NCBI RefSeq assembly: GCF_035978755.1
Contig: NZ_CP108414.1
Span: 3,534,001-3,598,000, forward strand
Length of the DNA stretch: 64,000 bases
Direction of reading: 5' to 3'
From: Streptomyces sp. NBC_01298
GTDB lineage: Bacteria > Actinomycetota > Actinomycetes > Streptomycetales > Streptomycetaceae
Shown here: in pieces, positions 1-9,729 of the stretch
Layout of the letters: each line of letters starts with the position of its first letter
Position numbering within the stretch: the stretch's first letter is position 1
Notes under the pieces: model-generated
Seen by the model: only the letters and a program-made list of their open reading frames with translations
The model's database searches: none
Told to the model about the DNA's origin: nothing
Translations under genes and position numbers: made by a program

Positions 1-904
1 CCTCGGGTCCCAGCGGACGATCCTGCGCCGGGCCTTCGACCTCGGCGTCACCCACTTCGACCTGGCCAACAACTACGGCCCGCCCCCCGGCTCGGCCGAG
101 CTGAACTTCGGCAAGATCTTCGCGCAGGACTTCGCGTCCCACCGCGAGGAGCTGGTCCTGTCCACCAAGGCCGGCTACCTCATGCACGAGGGGCCGTACG
201 GCGAGTGGGGCAGCCGCAAGTACCTGCTCGGGTCCCTGGACTCCTCGCTGAAGCGGATGGGCGTCGACTACGTCGACATCTTCTACTCGCACCGCTTCGA
301 CCCGGAGACCCCGCTGGAGGAGACCATGGGCGCGCTGGCGTCCGCGGTCCAGCAGGGCAAGGCGCTCTACGTGGGCGTGTCCTCGTACACCGCCGAGCAG
401 ACGGCCGAGGCGGCCCGGCTGCTGAAGGAGATGGGGATCCGTCCCCTCATCCACCAGCCCTCGTACTCCATGATCAACCGCTGGACGGAGGACGACGGCC
501 TGCTGGACACCCTGGAGGAGGCCGGCATGGGCTGCATCTCCTTCGTGCCGCTCGCGCAGGGCCTGCTGACCGGCAAGTACCTCAAGGGCATCCCGGAGGG
601 CTCGCGGGCCACGCAGGGCAAGTCCCTCAACCCGGACCTGCTGTCGGACGAGGTCGTGCGCCGGCTCAACGGGCTGAACGAGATCGCGGCGCGGCGCGGA
701 CAGACGCTGGCCCAGCTCGCGCTCAACTGGGTGCTGCGGGACGAGCGGATGACCTCGGCTCTGATCGGCGCGTCGAGCGTGAAGCAGCTCGAGGAGAACG
801 TGGCTTCCCTGGCCGGCGCACCGCTGTCGGACGCGGAGCTGAAGGAGATCGACTCCTTCGCGGTATCCACCCCCGGCGCCAACATCTGGGCCCAGCGGGG
901 CTGA
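1..904 (+). CDS. Aldo/keto reductase, YghZ/L-glyceraldehyde-3-phosphate reductase type (5' partial)
   Basis: An open frame runs in from the left edge (codons start at base 2) and stops at 902-904, so the start is outside the window. It is an NADPH-dependent cytosolic aldehyde reductase of the AKR superfamily. Visible catalytic elements are HFDLANNYG (Asp and Tyr), LSTKAGY (Lys) and YSHRFD (His), and the C-terminal ALIGASSVKQLEEN forms the NADPH phosphate-binding loop. The insert YGEWGSRKYL is typical of the YghZ branch. Perhaps 30-40 N-terminal residues are missing. The next gene is downstream beyond a strong hairpin, so this appears to end its transcription unit. The physiological substrate cannot be told from sequence. 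Confidence 0.93.
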   Translation, partial: LGSQRTILRRAFDLGVTHFDLANNYGPPPGSAELNFGKIFAQDFASHREELVLSTKAGYLMHEGPYGEWGSRKYLLGSLDSSLKRMGVDYVDIFYSHRFDPETPLEETMGALASAVQQGKALYVGVSSYTAEQTAEAARLLKEMGIRPLIHQPSYSMINRWTEDDGLLDTLEEAGMGCISFVPLAQGLLTGKYLKGIPEGSRATQGKSLNPDLLSDEVVRRLNGLNEIAARRGQTLAQLALNWVLRDERMTSALIGASSVKQLEENVASLAGAPLSDAELKEIDSFAVSTPGANIWAQRG

Positions 905-953
905 CCTGCGCGTTCGCCCGGCCCTGTCCCGAGACTGCGCGGGAACGAAAAAC

Positions 954-986
954 GGGCCGGTCCGTGGGGGGGATACGGACCGGCCC
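954..986 (+). terminator. Hairpin terminator after the aldo/keto reductase
   Basis: Perfect 12-bp arms GGGCCGGTCCGT and ACGGACCGGCCC flank a 9-base loop, about 50 bases after the stop codon. There is no U-tract, as is usual in Streptomyces. The rest of 987-1232 holds no gene that I can support, only further GC-rich dyads. Confidence 0.75.
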
Positions 987-1232
987 GAGGGGGGGGTTCC
1001 ACCATAACCCTTCGTAAAGCCTGCTGCGCGCATCACCGCGACACGATTACGCTCCGCAGCCACCCGGGAGCACTCCGCAGAGCCGGGAGGGCCCCACAGG
1101 CCTTGCGGGGGCCCGGCACACGCCCGTACGGACCAACCTGCGGCCGTCCCTCCCCCGGGGGACCCGGTCGGGTGCACCGGCTTGACGCCGAAGGCCGGAT
1201 CCGGGGGCGGGGCGCACCCTAGGGTGGCCCGC

Positions 1233-1676
1233 ATGGGGAACAGGGAGCGGTGGCACGACGGCCCGGGGACGCTCTACGTCGACCGGGGGCGGGCGGGGCG
1301 CCCGGAGGCGCCGGGGCTGCCCGCGGAGGTGCCGGAGGCGCCCGTGGAGGTGCCGGAGGCGCCCGTGGAGGTGCCGGTGGAGGTGGCCGCCTCCTACCGG
1401 GCCCGCACGCGCGGTCTGCTCGGACGGGACGGGATCGAAGGGGCCATGCTCCTCACCCCGGCGTCGAGCGTGCACACCTTCCGGATGCGCTTCGCCATCG
1501 ACGTGGCCCACCTCGACCGCCGGCTCACCGTCATCGCGCTGACCACCATGCCCCCCGGCCGGCTCGGTCTCCCCCGGCTGCGCGCCCGCCACGTCCTGGA
1601 GGCCGAGGCCGGAGCCATGGCCGGCTGGGGGCTGCGCGTCGGGTCCACCCTGCGGGTCCGTCTCACCGCCCGCTAG
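1233..1676 (+). CDS. DUF192 family protein with an N-terminal PEAPVEV repeat
   Basis: A 147-residue protein. The ATG at 1233 is preferred over an in-frame TTG at 1182 because the upstream codons lack family similarity. DUF192 proteins are small beta-rich domains of unknown function. The core here starts near residue 50 (SYRARTRGLLGRDG) and continues with the hallmark MLLTPASSVHTFRMRFAIDV and a C-terminal VLEAEAGAMAGWGLRVG. No signal peptide is evident. Residues about 32-47 carry two tandem copies of a seven-residue EVPEAPV unit, encoded by a 21-bp direct repeat at 1326-1367. It sits alone between two terminator-like hairpins. Function is unknown. Confidence 0.85.
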   Translation: MGNRERWHDGPGTLYVDRGRAGRPEAPGLPAEVPEAPVEVPEAPVEVPVEVAASYRARTRGLLGRDGIEGAMLLTPASSVHTFRMRFAIDVAHLDRRLTVIALTTMPPGRLGLPRLRARHVLEAEAGAMAGWGLRVGSTLRVRLTAR

Positions 1677-1735
1677 GCGCCACCCCGCGCCGGCGGTAGG
1701 TTGGGGCGGTTGAGCTGGGGTGGCAGGGGAGCGGC

Positions 1736-2353
1736 ATGACCGAGAACGCGCGCGTCAAAGCGCTGGAGCAGATCATGCCGGCGACCCACGGGGCCGACGA
1801 GGACATCGACTGGCAGGCGGCCGAGGCCGTCTGGGGCAGCCGGTTCCCCTCCGATTACGTGGCCTTCATGGGCCGCTTCGGCGCGGGCTCGATCAACGGC
1901 GAGGCCAGCGTGCTGCTTCCGCTGCCCAAGCCCGGACTCCAGTGGGATCCGGCACAGATGACGGAGGAGACGGGCAACGCCCGCCAGGTCTGGGAGGCGG
2001 AGGGCGGCCGGGCCGCCTTCGACGTGGACCCGGAGTCGATCCTCGCCTGGGGCGTCACCGGCGGCTCCGACATCCTGTGCTGGCTGACGACCGACCCCGA
2101 CCCCGACCGCTGGCCCGTTCTGGTGGTCGGCCGGCACACCGCCGACTCCTTCGCGGTGTACCCGTACGGCATGGCCGAGTTCCTCTACCTGCTGTGCAAC
2201 GACGAGTTCGACGTGAGCCCGGTCAGCATCACCTTCTGGGACGGCGGCCACCTCAGCTTCGTGCACTGGCAGAAGGCCCAGCGCCGCTGGCAGGAGGGGC
2301 GCAACCCCGAAACGGGCGAGCCCGATCCGTACGCGGGCGACTTCGCGGACTGA
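1736..2353 (+). CDS. SMI1/KNR4 (SUKH) family protein
   Basis: A 205-residue cytosolic protein starting at ATG 1736, with AGGGGAG about 5 bases upstream. The SUKH fold is suggested by WQAAEAVWGSRFPSDYVAFMGRFG near residues 22-42, by LAWGVTGGSDILCW in the middle, and by the aromatic/acidic C-terminal half. SUKH proteins are widespread in Streptomyces, and many are immunity proteins to polymorphic nuclease toxins. No toxin gene adjoins this one, so an orphan immunity or housekeeping role is only inferred. The gene is monocistronic, with a hairpin following it. Confidence 0.8.
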   Translation: MTENARVKALEQIMPATHGADEDIDWQAAEAVWGSRFPSDYVAFMGRFGAGSINGEASVLLPLPKPGLQWDPAQMTEETGNARQVWEAEGGRAAFDVDPESILAWGVTGGSDILCWLTTDPDPDRWPVLVVGRHTADSFAVYPYGMAEFLYLLCNDEFDVSPVSITFWDGGHLSFVHWQKAQRRWQEGRNPETGEPDPYAGDFAD

Positions 2354-2402
2354 GTCCCGCCCGCCCGCACCTCCCCCGCCCGCACCTCCGCTCGCCCCTC
2401 CA

Positions 2403-2442
2403 CGCCCGTTCCGCCGCGCTCCCTGGCCGGGAACGGGCGTTT
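2403..2442 (+). terminator. Hairpin terminator after the SUKH gene
   Basis: Ten-bp perfect arms CGCCCGTTCC and GGAACGGGCG, followed by TTTCG, lie 50 bases after the SUKH stop. The remaining bases up to 2657 are unusually AT-rich for this genome and probably hold the promoter and leader of the solute-binding protein gene. I see no confident -35/-10 pair. Confidence 0.75.
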
Positions 2443-2657
2443 CGGCATGTCTACGCGCGTCCGAATTGTTGATCACATATCGGAAAACACCATTCTGAAA
2501 TGCCGCAGTTGGAGCATTGACCACAAGTGCCGACCCAATGGAACCAACCGCCCTTCCGCAGGAGAGAATTCCGGCCAACGGGCCATGGAGGGACACCGAG
2601 CCCGGAGTAACTCATAAGTAATAACGCGACTCAAAAGAAAATCAGGGGAACCCCACC

Positions 2658-3971
2658 GTGCGACGAAGAATCTTCAGCGCGGCCGCCACCACGGTCGTGC
2701 TCGGTCTGCTGATACCGCTGGCCGGCTGCGGCGGCCCCGGCGGAAGCGCTGATGACGACGGCACCCTCCGCCTCGTCGCCGCCGAATACGGCGACACCTC
2801 GACCAACAGTTCCAAGGATTTCTGGGACAAGGTGACGGACGATTTCACCGCCTCGAACCCCGGCATCAAGGTCCAGGTCGAGCTCCTGCCGTGGGCCGAC
2901 ATCGACCGTGAAGTCTCGCGCATGGTCAAGGCCGGCAACGCCCCGGACATGGCCCTCATGGGCGGCTACTCGGACTTCGCGGCGCAGGGGAAGCTCTATT
3001 CCGCGCCCGAGCTCCTCTCGGTCAGCGCCGAGGCGAACTTCCTCCAGCCCCTCGCCGACGCCGGCTCCGTCCGCAACACCCTCTACGGCCTGCCCTTCGT
3101 GGCGAGCAGCCGTCTCCTCTTCTACAACGAGAAGCTGTTCACCGACGCCGGGATCATCCCGAAGGACTCCAAGAACGGCTGGCAGCCCAAGACCTGGCTG
3201 GACCTGAAGGCCGCGGCCGTGGCGCTCAAGGCCGAGGGCGTGAAGACGCCGTTCGCCCTGCCCCTGGGCCCGGAAGAGGCGCACGCCGAGGCGATGATCT
3301 GGGAGCTCAGCAACGGCGGCGGCTACGCCGACAACAGCGGCAACTACAGCCTGGCCTCCGAGCAGAACATCATGACCTTCAAGTGGATCAAGCAGCACCT
3401 GGTCGCCCCCGGGCTGCTCGGTCCCACTCCCCCGTCCCAGCTCAACCGCGCCGACGCCTTCGCCGCCTTCGTGAACGGCGAGGTCGGCATGCTCAACGGC
3501 TACCCCCAGCTCGCCCACGAGGCGCGCAACAAGGGGATCAAGGTCGGCGCCGTCGCCATGCCCGTCTCGGACACGCTGAACACCGGACAGGTCCCGCCGA
3601 ACGTGGGCGTGGCCGACTGGATGATGGCCTTCAAGCAGAACGGCCACCGCGCCGAGATCGGCAAGTTCCTGGACTTCGTCTACCGGGACAAGAACCTGTC
3701 GGACTTCGCCGGCCGCTACCACCTGCTGCCGTCCACCGTCTCGGCCTCCCGCACCATGGCCGGCTCCTCGGGCATGGACGAGAACGACCAGCAGTTCCTG
3801 AACGCCCTGCGCGGTGCGCAGCTCTACCCGGTCAACGACCCGTCCTGGGTGATCATCAGCGACACCATCAAGCGCAACATCGGCCGCGCCGTGGACCCCT
3901 CCGGCGACCCGAAGGCCGTCCTGGAGGAGATCGCCGCCAAGGCGAACGAGGCCAAGAAGGCGGCGCGCTGA
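2658..3971 (+). CDS. Sugar ABC transporter substrate-binding lipoprotein (orphan)
   Basis: A 437-residue extracellular solute-binding protein of family 1, starting at GTG 2658 with AGGGGAA about 9 bases upstream. The N-terminus is a lipoprotein signal: MRRRIF, a hydrophobic stretch, then the lipobox LAGC with Cys24. The mature part has the family pattern FWDKVTDDFTASNPGIKVQVE, then AGNAPDMALMGGYSD, then YGLPFVASSRLLFYNEKLF. It should capture a sugar or oligosaccharide outside the membrane for an ABC importer. No permease or ATPase gene lies on either side, so it must work with components encoded elsewhere. The ligand is unknown. Confidence 0.9.
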   Translation: MRRRIFSAAATTVVLGLLIPLAGCGGPGGSADDDGTLRLVAAEYGDTSTNSSKDFWDKVTDDFTASNPGIKVQVELLPWADIDREVSRMVKAGNAPDMALMGGYSDFAAQGKLYSAPELLSVSAEANFLQPLADAGSVRNTLYGLPFVASSRLLFYNEKLFTDAGIIPKDSKNGWQPKTWLDLKAAAVALKAEGVKTPFALPLGPEEAHAEAMIWELSNGGGYADNSGNYSLASEQNIMTFKWIKQHLVAPGLLGPTPPSQLNRADAFAAFVNGEVGMLNGYPQLAHEARNKGIKVGAVAMPVSDTLNTGQVPPNVGVADWMMAFKQNGHRAEIGKFLDFVYRDKNLSDFAGRYHLLPSTVSASRTMAGSSGMDENDQQFLNALRGAQLYPVNDPSWVIISDTIKRNIGRAVDPSGDPKAVLEEIAAKANEAKKAAR

Positions 3972-4042
3972 CCCGGCGCCGCCGACGCCACCTGGCGCCC
4001 CGCCGACGCGACCCGGCTCCCCCGCCGGCGCGGAAGTACCCC

Positions 4043-4070
4043 CGAAGGCCCCTGCCGAAAGGGACCTTCG
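4043..4070 (+). terminator. Hairpin after the solute-binding protein gene
   Basis: Arms CGAAGGCCCCT and AGGGACCTTCG, with one mismatch, lie about 70 bases after the stop, between two convergent genes. It could serve both strands. Confidence 0.6.
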
Positions 4071-4222
4071 CCCCCTGCCGCACCCCACCCCGGGCGGCAT
4101 CATGGCTGGTACGGCTTTGATCCAAGGCCGAGGCCCAGTCGCCCGCAAGCGCCCACAAGGCGCGCGGGGCGGCCGGCCCACCTCCTCCGCGCGCCGCTTC
4201 CGGCGAACGCGATGCGACTCGA

Positions 4223-4846
4223 TCAGCTCGCGCCCTGATTCTTCGGCGTGAACGCCACGCGGTACTGCTCGCAGCTGGAGTCCCACGGCAGGGACCCGGT
4301 GAGAGTGCCGTAGCCGGTGCGGGTGACCGACCACTCCACCGTGTAAGTCCCGGTGTCGCACTTGATGCGCTTGCCGCCCGGGACCTTCGTACGGCCCGTC
4401 GCGGGCCGGTTCTTGAGCTCCTGGTGCACCTGGGCCACCTCGGCGCGCCGGGCGTCGCGCAGGACCGCGTGCAGGACGAGCACCTGCTTGCCGTCCTTCG
4501 TCGTCAGCACCTTCTTGACCCCCTGCGAATCCGCCACCGACCACGCGAACTCGTAGCCGGGCTCCCAGGCCAGGGTCTTGGGATCGCCGATCTTGCGCTC
4601 GTACTCCTCGGCGCCCTTGGGGCCGGGGCGGGTGATCGTCTTGTACTGGACCGACGGGTGGAAGCGGAACTGCGCCTCCACCTTGTGCATGTCGTCCTTG
4701 GTCCACATCGACTTCATCGACTTCTCCCCGCCGCTCGGATCCTGGAGGTACGTGCCCTCCGCGGCGGTGGCCGCGCCCGAGAGGGCCGGGGCGAGGGCCG
4801 CCGCGGCGGCGGCGAGGACGAGGGCGGCGGTGCGGGTGCGGTTCAT
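4223..4846 (-). CDS. Secreted protein of unknown function
   Basis: A 207-residue protein with a clear Sec signal peptide: MNRTRTA, a poly-Ala hydrophobic core, and a cleavage region near ATAAEG around residue 29. The mature part is charged and basic-rich, with KSMKSMWTKDDMHKVEAQ, and two cysteines late in the chain (KCDTGTY and DSSCEQY) that could form a disulfide. I do not recognise the family. It is convergent with the solute-binding protein gene and lies 92 bases upstream of the deacetylase stop on the same strand. Co-transcription is possible but not shown. Confidence 0.75.
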   Translation of the reverse strand: MNRTRTAALVLAAAAAALAPALSGAATAAEGTYLQDPSGGEKSMKSMWTKDDMHKVEAQFRFHPSVQYKTITRPGPKGAEEYERKIGDPKTLAWEPGYEFAWSVADSQGVKKVLTTKDGKQVLVLHAVLRDARRAEVAQVHQELKNRPATGRTKVPGGKRIKCDTGTYTVEWSVTRTGYGTLTGSLPWDSSCEQYRVAFTPKNQGAS

Positions 4847-4938
4847 GCCCGGACCAACGGGACCCTCCGGCGGGCCGGAACGACGCCGGGCGCCCTTTCA
4901 CCCGTACGGGATCCGGCCGGACGGTGGTGGACCGCGCG

Positions 4939-5778
4939 TCAGGCGCTGGGGCCGGTGACCACCGGGAAGCCGGTGGGCCGGCCCTGCTCCTTCAGCCAGG
5001 CGAGGACCTGGTCGAGGGCCGCGACGCTCTGGGTGCGGTCGCCGCCGCCGTCGTGGAAGAGGATGGTCGGGCCGTTGCCGATCTCGGCCTTGACGGTGCC
5101 CACGATCGCGGCGACGCCGGGCTTGCTGAAGTCCTTGGTGTCGATGTTCCAGCCGAGCGGGCGCATGCCGTTGGCTGCCGCCAGGGCCCGGCTCTCGGGG
5201 GTGAACGCGCCGCCGGGGGCCCGGTAGTACTCCACCTTGGCCCCGCCCGCGGCTTCCTCGATCTGCTTCTTCGCGACGAGGATCTGCTGCCGCTGATAGG
5301 CGAGGGGCTTCCTGTCCATCCCCGTGTCGTGGTCCGTGGTGTGGTCGCAGAGCCGGTGCCCGTCGGCGACGACCTTCTTGACCAGGTCGGGGTGGTCCTT
5401 GGCCTGCGGTCCGATCATGCAGAAGACCGCCTTCACGTCGTACTTCTTCAGCACATCCAGCACCTTCGGGGTCCACTTGGGGTCGGGCCCGTCGTCGATG
5501 GTGATGTTGACCGCGTCGCCGCCGCTCTCCGACGCGTGCGCTATGCCGTCCGGGACCCGCCCGCCCGGCTCCCCGGGGGCCTGGGGCTCGCCGTCGCCGC
5601 CCTTGGCGGGGTCGTCGGTCTGCCGGGAAACGTGTCGGTGGTTGATCTCGTGCCCCGGGTCGACGACCGCCGTCACTCCCCAGGCGGTCGCGGCCACCGC
5701 CGCCACCGCCGCGGCGACGGCGATCCGTGCCTTCGTCCCCTGCATCCGCCGCATCCGCGTGCGCGCCATGAACCCCAT
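4939..5778 (-). CDS. Polysaccharide deacetylase (NodB/CE4 family), membrane-anchored or secreted
   Basis: A 279-residue protein starting at ATG 5778. A longer frame exists, but its extra N-terminus has no secretion signal and looks non-coding. After MGFMARTRMRRMQ comes a single hydrophobic segment (residues about 17-37) acting as signal or anchor. All five CE4 motifs are readable: TIDDGPDP, the metal-binding DHTTDHDTG, RAPGG, WNIDTKDF and ILFHDGGGDR. The enzyme should remove N-acetyl groups from a wall or matrix glycan such as peptidoglycan or chitin oligomers, using a divalent metal. A DevR/DosR-like box lies about 110 bases upstream. Confidence 0.93.
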   Translation of the reverse strand: MGFMARTRMRRMQGTKARIAVAAAVAAVAATAWGVTAVVDPGHEINHRHVSRQTDDPAKGGDGEPQAPGEPGGRVPDGIAHASESGGDAVNITIDDGPDPKWTPKVLDVLKKYDVKAVFCMIGPQAKDHPDLVKKVVADGHRLCDHTTDHDTGMDRKPLAYQRQQILVAKKQIEEAAGGAKVEYYRAPGGAFTPESRALAAANGMRPLGWNIDTKDFSKPGVAAIVGTVKAEIGNGPTILFHDGGGDRTQSVAALDQVLAWLKEQGRPTGFPVVTGPSA

Positions 5779-5886
5779 GTGCTGTCTCAACTCCCCGAAT
5801 CGACGTCCCCGTGTGAGCTCGCACTGGTCAGGACGTCGGCCGTGGATGCGGGGTTCCAGCCGAATGGCCCATAAATTCCGGGTTGT

Positions 5887-5900
5887 AGGACTTTGGTCCT
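5887..5900. promoter_or_regulatory. DevR/DosR-like palindrome upstream of the deacetylase
   Basis: AGGACTTTGGTCCT, with 5-bp arms around TTTG, closely matches the core of the mycobacterial DosR box, GGACTWWAGTCC (11 of 12 positions). It is 109 bases upstream of the deacetylase start. The rest of 5779-6208 contains no supportable gene. Confidence 0.4.
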
Positions 5901-6208
5901 CCCTCGTCCCGAATTCCGTCCCGGCTGAAACCGAGGAGGCGCGGACCGGCCTCATACCGGACATCCCGGTCCCAAGACCCGGGCTCTAGGCGGAGGTTCA
6001 CCTACCCCTGCGCAAGGCAGCGACAACCCACCCGTACGCACTGCCGGCCCCGCACTAGCCCGTACGAGCCCCTCCGGCGTCTGAGGAGCGGGGGTCCGGG
6101 CGGAGCCCGGTTTCGGGAAGGGGCGGGGTGGGGGAAGGCCCCGCGCAGCGGCCCCGCCCCCCGGCCGCAGCCGAACACCCCGCGACACGACACCCGGCGC
6201 ACGCGGAC

Positions 6209-6250
6209 GGGCCCGGCCCGGAGGATCCGCAGATCCACCGGGCCGGGCCC
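6209..6250 (-). terminator. Hairpin terminator after the MFS gene
   Basis: Perfect 13-bp arms GGGCCCGGCCCGG and CCGGGCCGGGCCC flank a 16-base loop, about 25 bases beyond the stop of the leftward MFS gene. Confidence 0.8.
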
Positions 6251-6274
6251 GCCACAACCAGCCGCGCGAGCGGC

Positions 6275-7885
<1,611 letters not shown>

Positions 7886-7903
7886 CTATGCACCGGCCCT
7901 GGG

Positions 7904-7975
7904 ACTTACTTGCCGACCGGCTAGTTCACTACACTGTGGAAGGTAGACCCGTAACTAGCCGGGCGTCAAGTAAGT
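7904..7975. promoter_or_regulatory. Twin TetR operator between MFS and tetR genes
   Basis: Arms at 7904-7926 and 7953-7975 are inverted copies with 21 of 23 identical bases (ACTTACTTG...CGGCTAGTT). Each arm is itself an imperfect 18-bp palindrome of the form ACTnGCCG..CGGCnAGT. This gives one operator near each of the two divergent genes. Confidence 0.75.
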
Positions 7976-7991
7976 AACTCAGGGGAGAGTC

Positions 7992-8576
7992 ATGTCCAGC
8001 AGCAGTCCGCACCAGCGCCGCGGGGACACCCGGCAGCGCATCCAGGACGTCGCACTGGAACTCTTCGCCGAGCAGGGGTACGAGAAGACGTCGCTGCGGG
8101 AGATCGCGGAGCGGCTGGGGGTCACGAAGGCGGCGCTGTACTACCACTTCAAGACCAAGGAAGACATCATCATCAGCCTGTTCGAGGACCTGACCCGGCC
8201 CATCGACGAGCTGATCCGGTGGGCCGAGGAGCAGCCGCGCACGCTGGAGATGAAGCGCGAGGTCCTGCGCCGCTACAGCGAGGCCATGGCGGGCGGCGCC
8301 TCGCTGTACCGCTTCATGCAGGAGAACCAGGCCTCGCTGCGGGAGCTGACCATCGGCGAGACGGTGAAGAAGCGCCTCCTCACCCTGGTGGAGCTGCTCC
8401 GGTCCGGCCAGGAGGACGCCCCGCTGGCCGATCAGGTGCGGTGCGTGAGCGCCCTGTTCACGCTGCACGCGGGAATGATGTTCCTCCAGCACGTGGACGG
8501 GGACCCGGAGGAGACCCGCCAGGCCGCCCTGGAGGTCGCGACGGACCTGATCACCCAGGCCCACGGACAGGGGTAG
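7992..8576 (+). CDS. TetR family repressor of the adjacent MFS pump
   Basis: A 194-residue regulator starting at ATG 7992 behind AGGGGAGAG. The N-terminal helix-turn-helix spans residues about 11-57 (IQDVALELFAEQGYEKTSLR, then VTKAALYYHFKTKEDII). The C-terminal half is an all-helical ligand and dimer domain. By position it should bind the twin operator in 7904-7975, repressing itself and the divergent efflux gene until a pump substrate binds. The inducer is unknown. Confidence 0.93.
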   Translation: MSSSSPHQRRGDTRQRIQDVALELFAEQGYEKTSLREIAERLGVTKAALYYHFKTKEDIIISLFEDLTRPIDELIRWAEEQPRTLEMKREVLRRYSEAMAGGASLYRFMQENQASLRELTIGETVKKRLLTLVELLRSGQEDAPLADQVRCVSALFTLHAGMMFLQHVDGDPEETRQAALEVATDLITQAHGQG

Positions 8577-8647
8577 ACGCCCGGCCCGGCATCGCCCCGT
8601 TCACTCGATCGAACGAACAAAACCCCGGACGGTTACTCTCCGTAGTC

Positions 8648-8722
8648 ATGTCGGCTACTTTTGGTGATGCGCGCAGCGGAAGGGCCGCGGCGCCGTCCGA
8701 GCCAAAGGCACCGCCGTCATGA
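8648..8722 (+). CDS. Possible 24-residue leader peptide overlapping the SGNH gene start
   Basis: ATG 8648 opens a short frame (MSATFGDARSGRAAAPSEPK, then four more residues) that ends in TGA at 8720-8722. The TGA overlaps the ATG of the SGNH hydrolase in an ATGA junction, which suggests coupled translation. TACTCT at 8634-8639 sits about 8 bases before this ATG, as in leaderless transcripts. There is no homology evidence and no Shine-Dalgarno sequence, so it may be chance. Confidence 0.3.
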   Translation: MSATFGDARSGRAAAPSEPKAPPS

Positions 8723-9729
8723 TGCGTCTCTCCCTCACCCTCACCACCCTCACCGCTGCGGCCGCCCTCGCCACCGCTTTCGCGCCGCAGGCGCCGGCCG
8801 CGGCCGGCCCTCTCGCCTACGTGGCCCTCGGGGACTCCTACAGCGCCGCCTCCTTCGTGCGCCCGTGGAACACCGACGGATGCGGCCGCTCCGAGCAGGA
8901 CTATCCCCACCAGGCCGCGCGGCGGCTGAAGTTGAGGCTCACCGACGTCACCTGCTCCGCCGCGGACATCAGAGCGGGGCTGTTGGGTCCGCAGTCCGGG
9001 CTGAAGGGGCCGCCGTCCGTGCCCCCACCGGGCGGATGGGCCGCCAAACCGGCGCAGATCAAGGCCGTTACGGCCACCGCCGATCTCGTCACGGTCGGCG
9101 CCGGCGGCAACTCCGTGGGCTTCTCCGAGATCGTGGAGACCTGCGTGAAGCGCGGTCTGGCCTCCTTCGGTACGGGGACACCGTGCACCGATCACTACGC
9201 GCGGGGCGGCGGCGCGGCCGGGCTCGACGCCCGGTTCACCGCGCTGGAGGCCGACTTCGCGGCCCTGCTGAAGGAGATCCGTACGCGTGCCCCGCGCGCC
9301 GGGGTGGCGGTCGTCGGGTATCCGGCCGTCGTGGACCAGTCCGCGGGCTGCGGCTGGGGGTCCTGGCACCAGCTCGGTACCGTCGCCAAGGGCGACATGC
9401 CGTGGCTCGACGGCATGGAGCGCCGGCTCAACACCCTCTTGCGGGAGCAGGCCCGCCGCGCCGGCGCGGTGTACGTGGACACGTACGCCTCCAGCACCGG
9501 GCACGGGGTGTGCGCGAGCGCCGAGCAGCGCTGGATGTACGGGATCAAGGACAGCCTGACCGGGCCGGGCGAGCAGAGCGACCCGCCCTCCGAGCTCTGC
9601 CGCTCCATCCCGGCCCGGGGCGAGGCCTGCACCGTCCTCCACCCGAACCTCCGCGGCGCCACCCATCAGGCGGACCGCGTCACCGAGGCCCTGGCGGCGC
9701 TGACTCCACTGAAGGCGGGCAGGCCTTGA
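8719..9729 (+). CDS. Secreted SGNH/GDSL hydrolase
   Basis: A 336-residue enzyme with a Sec signal peptide (MMRLSLTLTTLTAAAALATA, cleavage near APAAAG). Block I is ALGDSYSA (nucleophile Ser), block III is VGAGGNSVGF (oxyanion Asn), and block V is VLHPNLRGATHQ (catalytic His, with Asp replaced by Asn at the HPN position). Paired cysteines suggest disulfides in the mature protein. It resembles the secreted lipases and esterases common in Streptomyces and should hydrolyse acyl esters outside the cell. Its last 50 bases overlap the 3' end of a convergent regulator gene. Confidence 0.92.
   Translation: MMRLSLTLTTLTAAAALATAFAPQAPAAAGPLAYVALGDSYSAASFVRPWNTDGCGRSEQDYPHQAARRLKLRLTDVTCSAADIRAGLLGPQSGLKGPPSVPPPGGWAAKPAQIKAVTATADLVTVGAGGNSVGFSEIVETCVKRGLASFGTGTPCTDHYARGGGAAGLDARFTALEADFAALLKEIRTRAPRAGVAVVGYPAVVDQSAGCGWGSWHQLGTVAKGDMPWLDGMERRLNTLLREQARRAGAVYVDTYASSTGHGVCASAEQRWMYGIKDSLTGPGEQSDPPSELCRSIPARGEACTVLHPNLRGATHQADRVTEALAALTPLKAGRP

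Noticed and set aside
2631..4901. Very long leftward frame (over 700 codons) opposite the solute-binding protein gene
   Set aside because: It is Gly/Arg/Val/Ala-biased shadow coding with no domain, and spans two real genes. Such antisense frames are routine in GC-rich DNA.
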